NCBI RefSeq assembly: GCF_022968395.1
Contig: NZ_JALJQZ010000006.1
Span: forward strand, 1-64,000
Origin: Affinirhizobium lemnae
GTDB taxonomy: Bacteria; Pseudomonadota; Alphaproteobacteria; Rhizobiales; Rhizobiaceae
Reading direction: 5' to 3'
DNA length: 64,000 nt
The translations under genes and the position numbers were made by a program. The notes under the pieces were generated by a model that saw nothing but the letters and a program-made list of their open reading frames with translations, was not told where the DNA came from and ran no database searches. Shown in pieces: positions 1 to 8,820 of the stretch (its first letter is position 1; each line of letters starts with the position of its first letter).

Positions 1-58
1 AGGCGTTCAGCCCCCAGGAGTGCTCCAACTACTTCAGACATGCAGGTTATGGTTCAAT

Positions 59-1432
59 TTAAAACTGACAGACTCTAGAGGCCTGCTGCAACACGCGTTC
101 GATGGCGAGACCGACCGAGAGAATCTGGCGGTCACGCATCTCCGTTCCCGCAATCATCAGACCGGAAGGAGCTTCATCGCCCAGATGCATCGGAACGGAG
201 AGTGCACATCCATCGAGGAAATTGATCATCGTCGGGTTGCGAAGGATGAGTCCATTGGCCGCGAAGAACTTCGCATCGTTATCAATGAGCGGCTGGATTG
301 CGGAGGCAATGACCGGCACCGTCGGCATGATCATTGCATCGAAACAGTGAAACGTCTGCAAGACGCGGCGCTTCAATGCAGCCCGTGTCTCGAGAGTGCG
401 GATGTAATCGGCGGCGCTCAGTTCCCCTCCGCGCGTGATACGCAATTTTACCCGTGGGTCATAGTTGTCACCTGCTCTGGCAAGAAGCTCACGGTGCCAG
501 GCGAAAGCCTCGGCAGCAACCATGTTGCCGCGCGCGTAGATTTCAGCGACTTCGGAAAACTCCTCCAGGCCGATTTCGCTGATGATCGCACCTGCATTGG
601 ACAGTCGATCCAGCGTTCGGGAGAAGGCTCGCGAGACCGTTTCGTCCATGTCCGACAGGACGATCGTCTGCGGAACAGCAAGCCGTAAACCCTTGATCGG
701 GGCTTCCATCGGAACATCCAGGCCGTCCCCGGAAATGATACTGTCGATGATGGCACAGCAGGTGACACTAGCCGCCAGAGGTCCGATCGAATCAAGGGAG
801 GTCGAAAGCGGCACCACACCATGCGCAGAAACCCGACGCGCGGTGGGCTTGAAACCGGTCAGTCCGCACAGCGCGGATGGAATCCGGATAGAGCCACCCG
901 TATCCGTTCCGATTGCCGCGACGGCCATTCCGTCCGTCACGGAAATCGCTGCACCCGACGAGGAGCCACCCGGTACCCGCCCCGTGGTCCGGTCGTAAGG
1001 ATTGCGCGGCGTCCCGTAATGCGGATTGATGCCTATGCCTGAAAAGGCAAATTCGCTCATGTTGGTCGTACCGGTGATCACCGCACCGGCGGCGACAAGG
1101 CGCTGCACAACTGGCGCATTCTCAAGCGCTGCGGGGGCGTCTTTAAGCGCGATGCTACCCGCAAGCGTCGTCTCACCAGCGATATCGAACAGATCCTTGA
1201 CCGATATCGGGACACCCTCAAGTGGTGATCGCTTGATCCCTGCCGATCTTAGTATATCCGAGGCTTCGGCCAGCTTCACGGCTCGCTGATCGTTGCGGCG
1301 GATGTAAACTCGAACTCCTTCGCCTGCCGGATCATTGATCCGCGCCAGCGTGTCCTGGGTCAGTGTGCTCGACGATACGATCCCACCATCCAGGGCCTTG
1401 GCTGTTTCGACGACGGTAGGATATCTGGACAT
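59..1432 (-). CDS. Amidase signature family hydrolase
   Basis: A 457-residue amidase signature enzyme, expected to hydrolyse a carboxamide or acylated amine in the cytoplasm. The Ser-cisSer-Lys triad is visible: Lys79 in VPISVKDLFD, the serine cluster at 157-159 in PGGSSSG, and the nucleophile Ser181 in DTGGSIRIP. Length is typical of the family. The ATG is preceded by GCGGAG at good spacing. It lies 68 bp downstream of the IclR regulator on the same strand and may be cotranscribed with it. The proximity to pcaIJF hints at an aromatic or aliphatic amide feeding the beta-ketoadipate pathway, but no substrate can be read from the sequence. GatA is unlikely because no gatB or gatC is near. Confidence 0.85.
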   Translation of the reverse strand: MSRYPTVVETAKALDGGIVSSSTLTQDTLARINDPAGEGVRVYIRRNDQRAVKLAEASDILRSAGIKRSPLEGVPISVKDLFDIAGETTLAGSIALKDAPAALENAPVVQRLVAAGAVITGTTNMSEFAFSGIGINPHYGTPRNPYDRTTGRVPGGSSSGAAISVTDGMAVAAIGTDTGGSIRIPSALCGLTGFKPTARRVSAHGVVPLSTSLDSIGPLAASVTCCAIIDSIISGDGLDVPMEAPIKGLRLAVPQTIVLSDMDETVSRAFSRTLDRLSNAGAIISEIGLEEFSEVAEIYARGNMVAAEAFAWHRELLARAGDNYDPRVKLRITRGGELSAADYIRTLETRAALKRRVLQTFHCFDAMIMPTVPVIASAIQPLIDNDAKFFAANGLILRNPTMINFLDGCALSVPMHLGDEAPSGLMIAGTEMRDRQILSVGLAIERVLQQASRVCQF

Positions 1433-1500
1433 GAATGCTCCGCAGCTGACGTTTTGAGGTCTACCGATTCATTAGCCGCCTGCAATACGAATTCAAAGCT

Positions 1501-2256
1501 TTATCGCAGCATCGGACGTAGTTCTGCGGCGATCCTTTGCAGCGGGCGAAGGAAGCGGTCCGCCATCTCATCCGCCGCGATTTGCGCTGCCGGCGCGCCG
1601 ATGTTGACGGCCGCGACCACCCTGCCCTTCGCATCGTGAAGCGGCACCGCGAGAGAGCACAGGCCCAGTTCCAGTTCCTGGTTGATCACCGCATATCCCT
1701 GACCCCGTACTCTCTGAAGCTCCGCCATGATATCGTCGGTTTCCGTCATCGTGTGCGGCGTGTTTTTCGTCTTGGGACATTGCTCCAGCAGAGTTCTGGC
1801 CTGATCCGGCGGCATCGACGCCAGCAGAACACGACCCATGGACGCGCAATAGGCCGGGAGCCTGCTGCCCGCCGTCAGGTTGATGGACATGACCCTTCTC
1901 TGGGAGGCTCGGGCGATATAGACCACCTCCCAGCCGTCCAGAACGCTGACGGATGCGCTTTGACCAACCTCCTCTGAAAGCCTGTCAAGAAACGGCTGCA
2001 CGATGTTGGGCATGGGCGTTGCAGACAGATAGGCGTGGCCGAGCCGCAGAATTCGCGGCGTCAGACTAAAGAACTTGCCGTCATAATCGGCATAGCCAAG
2101 ATCCGACAATGTGAGCAGGCAGCGGCGTGCGGTTGCGCGATCGAGGGCCGTGATCTTCGAGACGTCAGCTATGGAAAGCTTGGGCGTGTGTTCGCCAAAC
2201 GCTTCGATCACGCGCAGGCCCTTGGCAAAGCCAGCCATCAGATCCGTATCAGCCAT
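1501..2256 (-). CDS. pcaR: IclR family regulator, PcaR type
   Basis: A 251-residue transcription factor with an N-terminal IclR winged helix (LSIADVSKITALDRATARRCLLTL, about residues 30-55 in two pieces) and a C-terminal effector domain (ASMGRVLLASM; GLCSLAVPL). I chose the ATG at 2256 because AGGAG lies 8 bases upstream; an in-frame GTG-like extension to 2307 is possible but has no such site. It is divergent from pcaIJF with a 137-bp gap, the arrangement known for PcaR of agrobacteria and pseudomonads, which activates these genes in response to beta-ketoadipate. The assignment to PcaR rather than another IclR member rests on this neighbourhood. Confidence 0.8.
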   Translation of the reverse strand: MADTDLMAGFAKGLRVIEAFGEHTPKLSIADVSKITALDRATARRCLLTLSDLGYADYDGKFFSLTPRILRLGHAYLSATPMPNIVQPFLDRLSEEVGQSASVSVLDGWEVVYIARASQRRVMSINLTAGSRLPAYCASMGRVLLASMPPDQARTLLEQCPKTKNTPHTMTETDDIMAELQRVRGQGYAVINQELELGLCSLAVPLHDAKGRVVAAVNIGAPAAQIAADEMADRFLRPLQRIAAELRPMLR

Positions 2257-2303
2257 AGCCACACTCCTCTGCTCCGCATAACTGTAGAATGTGCGATAAT
2301 CGA

Positions 2304-2359
2304 ACAAATGTCAAATAACGCACAAATTTGTTGACGGTTGCCGGTGACAGGCGCTTACT
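2304..2359 (+). promoter_or_regulatory. Candidate pcaIJF promoter and IclR operator
   Basis: The regulator-pcaI gap holds a 10-bp perfect palindrome ACAAATTTGT at 2322-2331, with an additional CAAAT element just upstream. It abuts a -35-like TTGACG (2331-2336), a 17-base spacer and a weak -10-like CTTACT (2354-2359). The position fits an operator for the divergent IclR regulator. This is read by eye; no binding data are implied. Confidence 0.35.
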
Positions 2360-2393
2360 GCGCCGCGAAGAGGAGCATCGGGAGTCTCTCATC

Positions 2394-3101
2394 ATGGACA
2401 AGACAATTCGGAGCGCGGCGGAAGCCGTCTCCAAGATAACGGATGGCGCAACCGTCATGATCGGCGGTTTTGGCGGTTCTGGCGCGCCGATCGAGCTCAT
2501 TCACGCGCTGATTGACCACGGTCCGAAGAACCTGACCGTCATTAACAACAATGCTGGCAATGGACGGATCGGCATCGCCGCGATGATTGATGCAGGCATG
2601 GTCAAGAAGATGATCTGCTCGTTCCCGCGCTCCTCGGATCCACGCGCCTTCACAGATCGCTATCTCGCGGGCGAGATCGAGCTCGAACTGGTGCCGCAGG
2701 GGACGCTTGCAGAGCGGATCCGCGCTGGTGGCGCAGGCATCCCGGCTTTCTACACCCCCACGGGTTACGGCACCGAGCTGGCGGACGGCAAGGTGATCGC
2801 GGAATTCGAGGGGCGTCACTATGTGCAGGAACGCTGGCTGAAGGCCGATTTTGCAATCGTGAAGGCCGAACTCGGCGATGTTCACGGCAACCTGACCTAC
2901 AACAAGGCAGGACGAAACTTTAACCCCCTGATGTGCATGGCAGCCAGGACGACAATCGCCCAGGTGTCCAAAATTGTCGAAGCAGGCGCCATCAATCCGG
3001 AACATGTCGTCACACCGGGTATCTTCGTAAACGGCGTCGTGGAAATCGCCGACCCGCAACAGGAAGAAGTTCTGATCCGCGCAGGAGTTGCATACGCATG
3101 A
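2394..3101 (+). CDS. pcaI: 3-oxoadipate CoA-transferase subunit A
   Basis: A 235-residue alpha subunit of succinyl-CoA:3-oxoadipate CoA-transferase, which activates beta-ketoadipate using succinyl-CoA. The glycine-rich VMIGGFGGSGAP segment (about 22-32) is the CoA-transferase family I signature. The ATG at 2394 follows GGGAG; an upstream in-frame start at 2328 would add 22 residues absent from family members. The stop overlaps the pcaJ start by four bases (ATGA), so the two subunits are translationally coupled. It is the first gene of the pcaIJF operon, divergent from the IclR regulator. Confidence 0.95.
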   Translation: MDKTIRSAAEAVSKITDGATVMIGGFGGSGAPIELIHALIDHGPKNLTVINNNAGNGRIGIAAMIDAGMVKKMICSFPRSSDPRAFTDRYLAGEIELELVPQGTLAERIRAGGAGIPAFYTPTGYGTELADGKVIAEFEGRHYVQERWLKADFAIVKAELGDVHGNLTYNKAGRNFNPLMCMAARTTIAQVSKIVEAGAINPEHVVTPGIFVNGVVEIADPQQEEVLIRAGVAYA

Positions 3102-3787
3102 CCCTCGACACACGCGAAGACATCAAGCTTTCCAACGCGCAGATTGCATGGCGCGCCGCACAGGACATCGAAAATGGCGCCTATGTAAATCTCGGCATCG
3201 GCTTTCCAGAAATGGTTGCCCGTTTCCAACCGCCCGGACGCGAAGCGATCTTTCACACCGAGAACGGAATCCTCAATTTTGGCGAAGCCCCTGCTGCCGG
3301 TGAGGAAGACTGGGATCTCATCAACGCTGGCAAGAAAGCAGTAACGCTGAAGCCGGGTGCAGCCTTTTTCCACCACGCGGACAGTTTCGCCATGGTCCGC
3401 GGCGGTCACCTGGATGTCGCCATCCTCGGCGCCTATCAGGTCGCCCAGAATGGTGATCTCGCAAACTGGCGTGTCGGGTCCAAGGGCGTTCCGGCCGTAG
3501 GCGGGGCCATGGATCTCGTGCACGGTGCCAAGCAGGTTTTCGTCATTACCGAACATGTCACGAAAGACGGCAAGCCAAAGCTGGTCGACAAGTGCACATT
3601 TCCGCTTACCGGTGTCGGCTGCATCACGCGGATTTACACCAGCCATGCGGTGATCGACGTGAAAGATGGTCACTTTGTCGTTCGCGAAAAGCTTGCCGAC
3701 ATGACGATGGATGAGCTTCAGGCCATGACAGGAGCACCGCTCCACACGGATGGTCCTGTGGCCGACCTCATCGTTCCGCAAGTGTAA
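3098..3787 (+). CDS. pcaJ: 3-oxoadipate CoA-transferase subunit B
   Basis: A 229-residue beta subunit of the 3-oxoadipate CoA-transferase. The catalytic glutamate that forms the glutamyl-CoA thioester is Glu55 in HTENGILNFG. The start at 3098 is set by the ATGA overlap with pcaI and by GGAG 10 bases upstream; the longer open frame to 2933 runs inside pcaI and is not used. pcaF follows after 11 bases, so pcaI, pcaJ and pcaF form one transcription unit for the last two steps of the beta-ketoadipate pathway. Confidence 0.95.
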   Translation: MTLDTREDIKLSNAQIAWRAAQDIENGAYVNLGIGFPEMVARFQPPGREAIFHTENGILNFGEAPAAGEEDWDLINAGKKAVTLKPGAAFFHHADSFAMVRGGHLDVAILGAYQVAQNGDLANWRVGSKGVPAVGGAMDLVHGAKQVFVITEHVTKDGKPKLVDKCTFPLTGVGCITRIYTSHAVIDVKDGHFVVREKLADMTMDELQAMTGAPLHTDGPVADLIVPQV

Positions 3788-3798
3788 GGAGCATGCCA

Positions 3799-5004
3799 AT
3801 GACCGACGCCTTTATCTGCGATTACATTCGCACGCCGATCGGCCGCTTCGGCGGCTCCCTTTCCTCGGTTCGTGCGGATGATCTCGGCGCCGTACCGCTG
3901 AAAGCCCTGATGGAACGCAACCCCTCCGTCGATTGGGAAGCGGTCGACGATGTCATTTTCGGCTGCGCCAATCAGGCGGGTGAAGACAATCGCAACGTCG
4001 CCCGCATGTCGCTTCTCCTTGCCGGTCTTCCGGTGGGCGTCACGGGTACAACGATCAACCGCCTCTGTGGTTCAGGCATGGATGCAGTGATCACAGCTGC
4101 CCGAGCCATCAAATCCGGCGAGGCCGAATTGATGATAGCCGGCGGCGTCGAGAGCATGAGCCGCGCGCCCTTCGTCATGCCCAAGGCGGAAACCGCCTTT
4201 TCCCGCAACGCGGAAATCTACGATACGACCATTGGCTGGCGCTTCGTGAACCCGTTGATGAAGAAGCAGTATGGCGTCGATTCCATGCCGGAAACGGGTG
4301 AGAATGTTGCCGCAGACTTCAATATCAGCCGCGAAGATCAGGATGCGTTTGCCGTGCGCAGCCAGAACAAGGCCGCAGAGGCACAAGGCAATGGGCGTCT
4401 GGCGAAGGAAATCACGCCGGTTACCATTCCGCAGCGCAAGGGCGATCCGGTGACCGTTGCAAAGGACGAACATCCCCGCGCAACTACAATTGAAACGCTG
4501 GCGAAACTGCCGACGCCATTCAAGAAGGAAGGCGGCACTGTCACGGCAGGCAATGCTTCTGGTGTGAACGATGGTGCGGCGGCGCTGATCATCGCGTCTG
4601 AAGCGGCGATCAAGAAATTTGGTCTTCGCCCGATCGCTCGAATTGTCGGCGGTGGCACCGCTGGCGTTCCTCCGCGTATCATGGGCTTCGGCCCGGCACC
4701 GGCCTCCGCAAAGCTCCTCGCGCGCCTTGGTTTAACGCAACAGCAGATGGACGTCATCGAACTCAACGAGGCCTTCGCCAGCCAAGGTCTGGCGACCCTT
4801 CGTGATCTGGGCATCGCGGACGACGATGCACGCGTCAACCGCAATGGTGGTGCAATTGCACTCGGACATCCGCTTGGCATGTCCGGAGCCCGCATCGTAG
4901 GGACTGCCGCCATCGAACTGCATGAAACCGGCGGGCGCTATGCGCTTTCAACGATGTGCATCGGCGTCGGTCAGGGGATTTCCACGATCATCGAACGGGT
5001 TTGA
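3799..5004 (+). CDS. pcaF: 3-oxoadipyl-CoA thiolase
   Basis: A 401-residue thiolase that cleaves beta-ketoadipyl-CoA to succinyl-CoA and acetyl-CoA, the final step of the pathway. The acyl-accepting Cys90 (NRLCGSG), His357 (ALGHPLGMSGAR) and Cys387 (STMCIGVGQG) are all present. AAGGAG lies 7 bases before the ATG at 3799, while an in-frame ATG six bases earlier is too close to the site, so I start at 3799. Length is exactly that of PcaF proteins. It closes the pcaIJF operon and is convergent with the carboxypeptidase gene. Confidence 0.95.
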   Translation: MTDAFICDYIRTPIGRFGGSLSSVRADDLGAVPLKALMERNPSVDWEAVDDVIFGCANQAGEDNRNVARMSLLLAGLPVGVTGTTINRLCGSGMDAVITAARAIKSGEAELMIAGGVESMSRAPFVMPKAETAFSRNAEIYDTTIGWRFVNPLMKKQYGVDSMPETGENVAADFNISREDQDAFAVRSQNKAAEAQGNGRLAKEITPVTIPQRKGDPVTVAKDEHPRATTIETLAKLPTPFKKEGGTVTAGNASGVNDGAAALIIASEAAIKKFGLRPIARIVGGGTAGVPPRIMGFGPAPASAKLLARLGLTQQQMDVIELNEAFASQGLATLRDLGIADDDARVNRNGGAIALGHPLGMSGARIVGTAAIELHETGGRYALSTMCIGVGQGISTIIERV

Positions 5005-5018
5005 TCGGGGAAGGCGCG

Positions 5019-5041
5019 ATCGGGGCGGCTATCGCCCCGAT
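5019..5041. terminator. Hairpin between convergent pcaF and S10 peptidase genes
   Basis: A 9-bp perfect stem ATCGGGGCG / CGCCCCGAT with a five-base loop sits at the junction of two convergent genes and overlaps the end of the minus-strand gene. There is no T run, so termination strength is uncertain. Confidence 0.4.
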
Positions 5042-6543
5042 TGTCGACCGTAGAATTGCGCGGCATCCCCGAACATTTTCCTTCGCTCCGCATCATTCGT
5101 GTAGAACATATGTCCACCACGATAGAGCCTGAGTTCGGTTCGATCCTTGGCGATTGCTTCCGGCAAATGATTGAGCACGAAGCGGCTTGCACCATAAGGC
5201 GTTAGAATATCGCTGTAGCCGTGGACCACCATGACACGAAATGATGGGATGACGGACAACAGGTCCCTGAGATCATTGGCGATACTTGCCGAGACACGGG
5301 CATCTCCGCCACGACCGCCATTCCACTCCCAGCGACGATTAACCTCTTCGTTGAGCAGGGAATAGGTCATCTCGGTCTTGAAGCCGAGGACGTCTCTTGC
5401 ATAGGCCGCGAAGGCCGACCCGTAGGCGCGTGTATAGCCCTCCAAAATCGGATCATCGTTGCGGTCGTAGCTGGCTTCAGGATAGGCATCCGGCACAGGA
5501 ACGCTCGCGTCATACGGGCTTAAAATCTGCCCTTCGCCCGCCGCCTGCTTGGCATAGATCTCCCCAACGAAACCGCGTGTGCGAACGACATCTTGCCGTG
5601 CAAGGCCTGTCATCGTCGCAATGCGGTCGTAGATCGCGTCAGCATCCGCGCCCTGCTCCGGCGGATCAATCAATGCGCTGACATAGTCGCGATTGGCGAA
5701 ACGTTCGGCCAGCATCACACCATCCGTGGTGAATGTGCCCTTTCGTTCCATCTGCGCCGCCACGAGTGAGGGGAACTGAAGCGCTGCCGCCAGCGGATCC
5801 TTCTCGGGTCCGAAGACGAATCGGCCTTCCATCAATGGCGAGACCATAAGGATCCCGGCTGGCACCATGTTCTGATTGTTCTTCAGCGCGAGCGCCACCT
5901 TGGCTGCGCGAAAGCCGCCATAGCTTTCACCCAGCAGATATTTCGGAGCCGCTAATACGCCATTGTTCTGCACGTAAAGCGCGATGGCCTTTGCAAGGCT
6001 CTCGGCATCCTGACGCACACCATAGAAGCGCGCCGCCGCATCATCGTTGACGGCGCGGCTCCAGCCGGTCCCCACCGGATCAATCAGAACCAGATCGGTG
6101 AAAGCAAGCCAGCTCTCTGGATTATCCCGAAGCTCGGGCCGGGTTCCATCCCGATTGGCTCCTTCGAAGGGGAGGATCTTCGGTCCGACGAGCCCCAAGT
6201 GAAGATAGGCAGATGCGGCACCCGGCCCACCATTGAAGGCGAAGGTTAAGGGTCTGTCCTGTACCGGATCCTTTGCCCGATAGGCCGTATAGAAAATCCT
6301 TGCGGTAACTTTACCGTCGGAGCCGCGCAGCGCCAGTGTTCCAGCCGTTGCTCGGTAAGCCATCTCGCCTTGCGACGTCTTCAGGACTGCTTCAGTCGTC
6401 ACATCGGATGGTAGAAGGTCAAGCAGACCCGATGGGTCAGGCGATGCCTGTTCGGCTCTCTCCCCTCTTGGTCGCTCCTGCGCGAACCCAGGTGCAGCGA
6501 GGCCGACTGCGGCAACGAGAGCTGAAATCAAGACATATCGCAA
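5029..6543 (-). CDS. Secreted serine carboxypeptidase, peptidase family S10
   Basis: About 504 residues of a serine carboxypeptidase-like hydrolase: oxyanion region FNGGPGAAS, nucleophile in GESYGG (Ser207 from the start used here), Asp in VHGYSDILTPYG, His in GGHMFYT. An N-terminal signal peptide (RYVLISALVAAVGLAAPGFA, then QERPRG) directs it to the periplasm. I favour a TTG start at 6543 because AGAAGGGG lies 7 bases upstream and the signal peptide then begins at once with Arg; the alternative ATG at 6600 adds 19 residues before the signal peptide and has a poor ribosome site. Bacterial S10 members are common in soil proteobacteria; the substrate is unknown. Confidence 0.85.
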   Translation of the reverse strand: MRYVLISALVAAVGLAAPGFAQERPRGERAEQASPDPSGLLDLLPSDVTTEAVLKTSQGEMAYRATAGTLALRGSDGKVTARIFYTAYRAKDPVQDRPLTFAFNGGPGAASAYLHLGLVGPKILPFEGANRDGTRPELRDNPESWLAFTDLVLIDPVGTGWSRAVNDDAAARFYGVRQDAESLAKAIALYVQNNGVLAAPKYLLGESYGGFRAAKVALALKNNQNMVPAGILMVSPLMEGRFVFGPEKDPLAAALQFPSLVAAQMERKGTFTTDGVMLAERFANRDYVSALIDPPEQGADADAIYDRIATMTGLARQDVVRTRGFVGEIYAKQAAGEGQILSPYDASVPVPDAYPEASYDRNDDPILEGYTRAYGSAFAAYARDVLGFKTEMTYSLLNEEVNRRWEWNGGRGGDARVSASIANDLRDLLSVIPSFRVMVVHGYSDILTPYGASRFVLNHLPEAIAKDRTELRLYRGGHMFYTNDAERRKMFGDAAQFYGRQSGR

Positions 6544-6627
6544 TGGATTACCCCTTCTGCTGATTTCAACATAGGGCAGTCCGCCATGAGGGAAACTCAA
6601 CTCAGCTTCAATACCCGGTGAATGCCT

Positions 6628-7482
6628 TCAAAGCGAAAGCAGGAACCTGATGCAAATCAGCAGCAGAAAGACACCGAAAGCCAGTTCAAGTCGACGGCGG
6701 GACAGGCGGTGCGCAAGATTGGCGCCAAAAGAAGCGCACAACACGCTGGTGGGGATAAACAGTATGGCGCCGAGAAGCGATACGTAACCGATGGCGAGCG
6801 GGAATTGCAGCGCTGCAATCTCCGGATTCTCCGCCGCTCGCCCCCAACCCGCGTAGATGTAGCCGAGCGCTCCCGGGATCGAGACAAGCAGCCCGACTCC
6901 GGAAGAGGTAGCTACGGCCTGATGGATTGGACGCGAATAGAAGGTCAGCATCAGCGTCGATAACTGCCCTCCACCGATGCCCATGAGCGACGACAGCAAG
7001 CCGATCACGACACCATAGGCCCGCAGGACAGGCTTGCCCGGAAGTTCTACACCGAGCCGCCAACTCTCCCGACCAAACAGAAGCCTGACAGCTGAAAAAC
7101 CTGCAACAGCGATGAAGACCAGCTTGAAGACTTCCGGCGGCGCATAGCGGGCAATCACACTTCCTGCTAGGACGCCAAACAGGATCGGAACCGCCCAAAC
7201 CTTCAAGACGTCCCGATCAACGGCCCCCTTGCTTCGGTGTGTTCGGTAAGAGCGGAAGGACGTCGGGATGATGATGGCCAGCGAAGTGCCGACGCACAGT
7301 GGCATCCGCAACTCTTCCGGCACACCGAGCAGACGAAAGAGTTCGTAAAGCACAGGCACAATGATGGCGCCCCCGCCGACACCGAACAATCCTGCCAGTA
7401 TTCCTGTCAAACATCCCGCGAGAAGGAGTGCAATGACAAGCAGTGCAAGTTCCTGCACCGATACTCCCAAAAACGCCACCAT
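6628..7482 (-). CDS. TauE/SafE family sulfite/organosulfonate-type permease
   Basis: A 284-residue polytopic inner-membrane protein with about eight hydrophobic segments. The repeated glycine motifs GLFGVGGGAIIVP (about 33-45) and GIGGGQLSTLML mark the two TauE/SafE (DUF81) halves. Family members move sulfite, sulfoacetate or other small anions, and the substrate here cannot be told. GAGGGAC precedes the ATG. The leader contains an intrinsic-terminator-like hairpin ending 12 bases before the start codon, so expression may depend on read-through from the small upstream gene or on a promoter I cannot place. Confidence 0.8.
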   Translation of the reverse strand: MVAFLGVSVQELALLVIALLLAGCLTGILAGLFGVGGGAIIVPVLYELFRLLGVPEELRMPLCVGTSLAIIIPTSFRSYRTHRSKGAVDRDVLKVWAVPILFGVLAGSVIARYAPPEVFKLVFIAVAGFSAVRLLFGRESWRLGVELPGKPVLRAYGVVIGLLSSLMGIGGGQLSTLMLTFYSRPIHQAVATSSGVGLLVSIPGALGYIYAGWGRAAENPEIAALQFPLAIGYVSLLGAILFIPTSVLCASFGANLAHRLSRRRLELAFGVFLLLICIRFLLSL

Positions 7483-7494
7483 GTCGTCCCTCGC

Positions 7495-7524
7495 AAAAAC
7501 GCCTCATGCTCATAAGCATGAGGC
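7495..7524 (-). terminator. Intrinsic terminator after the YqaE gene
   Basis: On the minus strand a 10-bp perfect stem (GCCTCATGCT / AGCATGAGGC, loop of four) is followed by G and five T. This is a textbook rho-independent terminator for the 52-aa gene upstream, but it lies directly in front of the TauE gene. Confidence 0.75.
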
Positions 7525-7569
7525 GCAAATTGGCCAAGGGCGCTCAAGACGTAAATACGCCCATCAACT

Positions 7570-7728
7570 TTATTTTTTCACGATCACCCAGATCGCGTGA
7601 ATGATACCCGGGAGATAGCCGCACAGCGTCAGCAGTATGTTCAGCCAGAAATGAAGGCCGAGACCGACCTGCAGAAACACGCCTACCGGGGGCAGGAGAA
7701 TGGCGAAAAGAATACGAATGACGTCCAC
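7570..7728 (-). CDS. YqaE/Pmp3 family small membrane protein
   Basis: A 52-residue protein of the Pmp3/YqaE (UPF0057) family: two transmembrane helices with the family hallmarks ILLPPVGVFLQVG, FWLNILLTLCGYLPGIIHA and a C-terminal WVIVKK. Translation starts at GTG 7728, with GAGGA 7 bases upstream; the GTG start and short length make it easy to miss. Family members respond to salt, cold or membrane stress and affect membrane potential. It is followed by an intrinsic terminator. Identification is from the whole-length match to family hallmarks, and its role here is inferred. Confidence 0.9.
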   Translation of the reverse strand: MDVIRILFAILLPPVGVFLQVGLGLHFWLNILLTLCGYLPGIIHAIWVIVKK

Positions 7729-7969
7729 GGTCGTTCCTCATAATCGGCGTTGTCTGGAGCCGTGCAAACGCACAACTCCGCTGATGGTTCAGATCTGGTT
7801 TTTCTCAGGCCGCACTGCAAGGCATCCCGAGCAAGAATTATGATCAGGATCCCTTTCCGATGCATCCAGCCGCTCTAATTCCGCAAGGTCAGGACTTGAG
7901 CTAATCTGGAGGTCGATCCTTTGAAGGACTTGCATCGTTGCGTTGCAGACGACTCGGTATCTTTTGCGC

Positions 7970-8812
7970 ATGATGGCTGACAATCAATCCGAAACGATCC
8001 GCTTCGCCATCGGGCTGCTGCGTGGCGCAGCCGGAGCACTGATCTTCGGTATTCCGATGCTGATGACCATGGAGCTTTGGTTCCTTGGCTTCTACATGCC
8101 ACGAGAGCGGCTTCTCCTTCTCCTCGGCGTCAATTTTCCGGTTCTCGTCCTGTTGGCGCGGCGCATCGGGTTCGAACATACATTCACTTGGTCCGAGGCG
8201 GCGCGAGACGCCATCGTTGCATACGCGCTCGGCATCCTTACCAGTGCTGCAATTCTCGCCCTTCTCGGTATCGTGATGGAGGATCAGCCTCCGCGCGAAT
8301 GGGTCGGAAAAATCGCGCTCCAGGCTGTTCCGGCAAGCATCGGTGCGCTTCTTGGACGCAGCCAGTTGGGCGGACAGCAGGACGACGATGAGGAGCAAGA
8401 GCCGGCCGAAGAGGCATCAACCAGTTACTCGGGTGAACTCTTCATGATGGCTGTAGGCGCTCTGTTCCTCAATCTCAACATAGCGCCGACAGAGGAGATC
8501 ATCGCGATCTCCTACAAGATGACGCACTGGCACAGCATGGCGACGATTGTCATCTCCATCGTACTCATGCACGCTTTCGTCTACGCGGCACAGTTTCGCG
8601 GAACACACACGCTTGCAGGAAATGCACCCGCCTGGCACGCGCTCGTCCGGTTCACACTGCCGGGCTACATCGTCACATCACTCATCAGTGTCTACGTCCT
8701 TTGGACATTCGGCCGACTGGACGATACGTCCCTGACGCAGGCCATGATGTCCATGATCGTGCTGAATTTCCCCGGCGCCGTGGGCGCTGCCTCCGCTCGC
8801 CTCGTTCTGTGA
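7970..8812 (+). CDS. TIGR02587 family integral membrane protein
   Basis: About 280 residues with six or seven hydrophobic segments and a hydrophilic acidic loop near residues 140-155 (GQQDDDEEQEPAEEA). Conserved-looking segments include LRGAAGALIFGIPMLMTMELWFLG and LFLNLNIAPTEEI. It matches the uncharacterised family TIGR02587 (DUF2391-like), whose partner TIGR02588 is encoded next. The start is uncertain: ATG ATG at 7970 and 7973, no clear ribosome site; a TTG at 7943 is possible. The next gene begins 8 bases after the stop, so the pair is an operon. No function is known. Confidence 0.75.
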   Translation: MMADNQSETIRFAIGLLRGAAGALIFGIPMLMTMELWFLGFYMPRERLLLLLGVNFPVLVLLARRIGFEHTFTWSEAARDAIVAYALGILTSAAILALLGIVMEDQPPREWVGKIALQAVPASIGALLGRSQLGGQQDDDEEQEPAEEASTSYSGELFMMAVGALFLNLNIAPTEEIIAISYKMTHWHSMATIVISIVLMHAFVYAAQFRGTHTLAGNAPAWHALVRFTLPGYIVTSLISVYVLWTFGRLDDTSLTQAMMSMIVLNFPGAVGAASARLVL

Positions 8813-8820
8813 GAACGACC

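Noticed and set aside
2355-3799. Long open frames on the minus strand opposite pcaI and pcaJ (252 and 300 codons)
   Set aside because: They lie wholly opposite genes with clear family motifs, have no ribosome sites and read as low-complexity Arg/His-rich shadow sequence.
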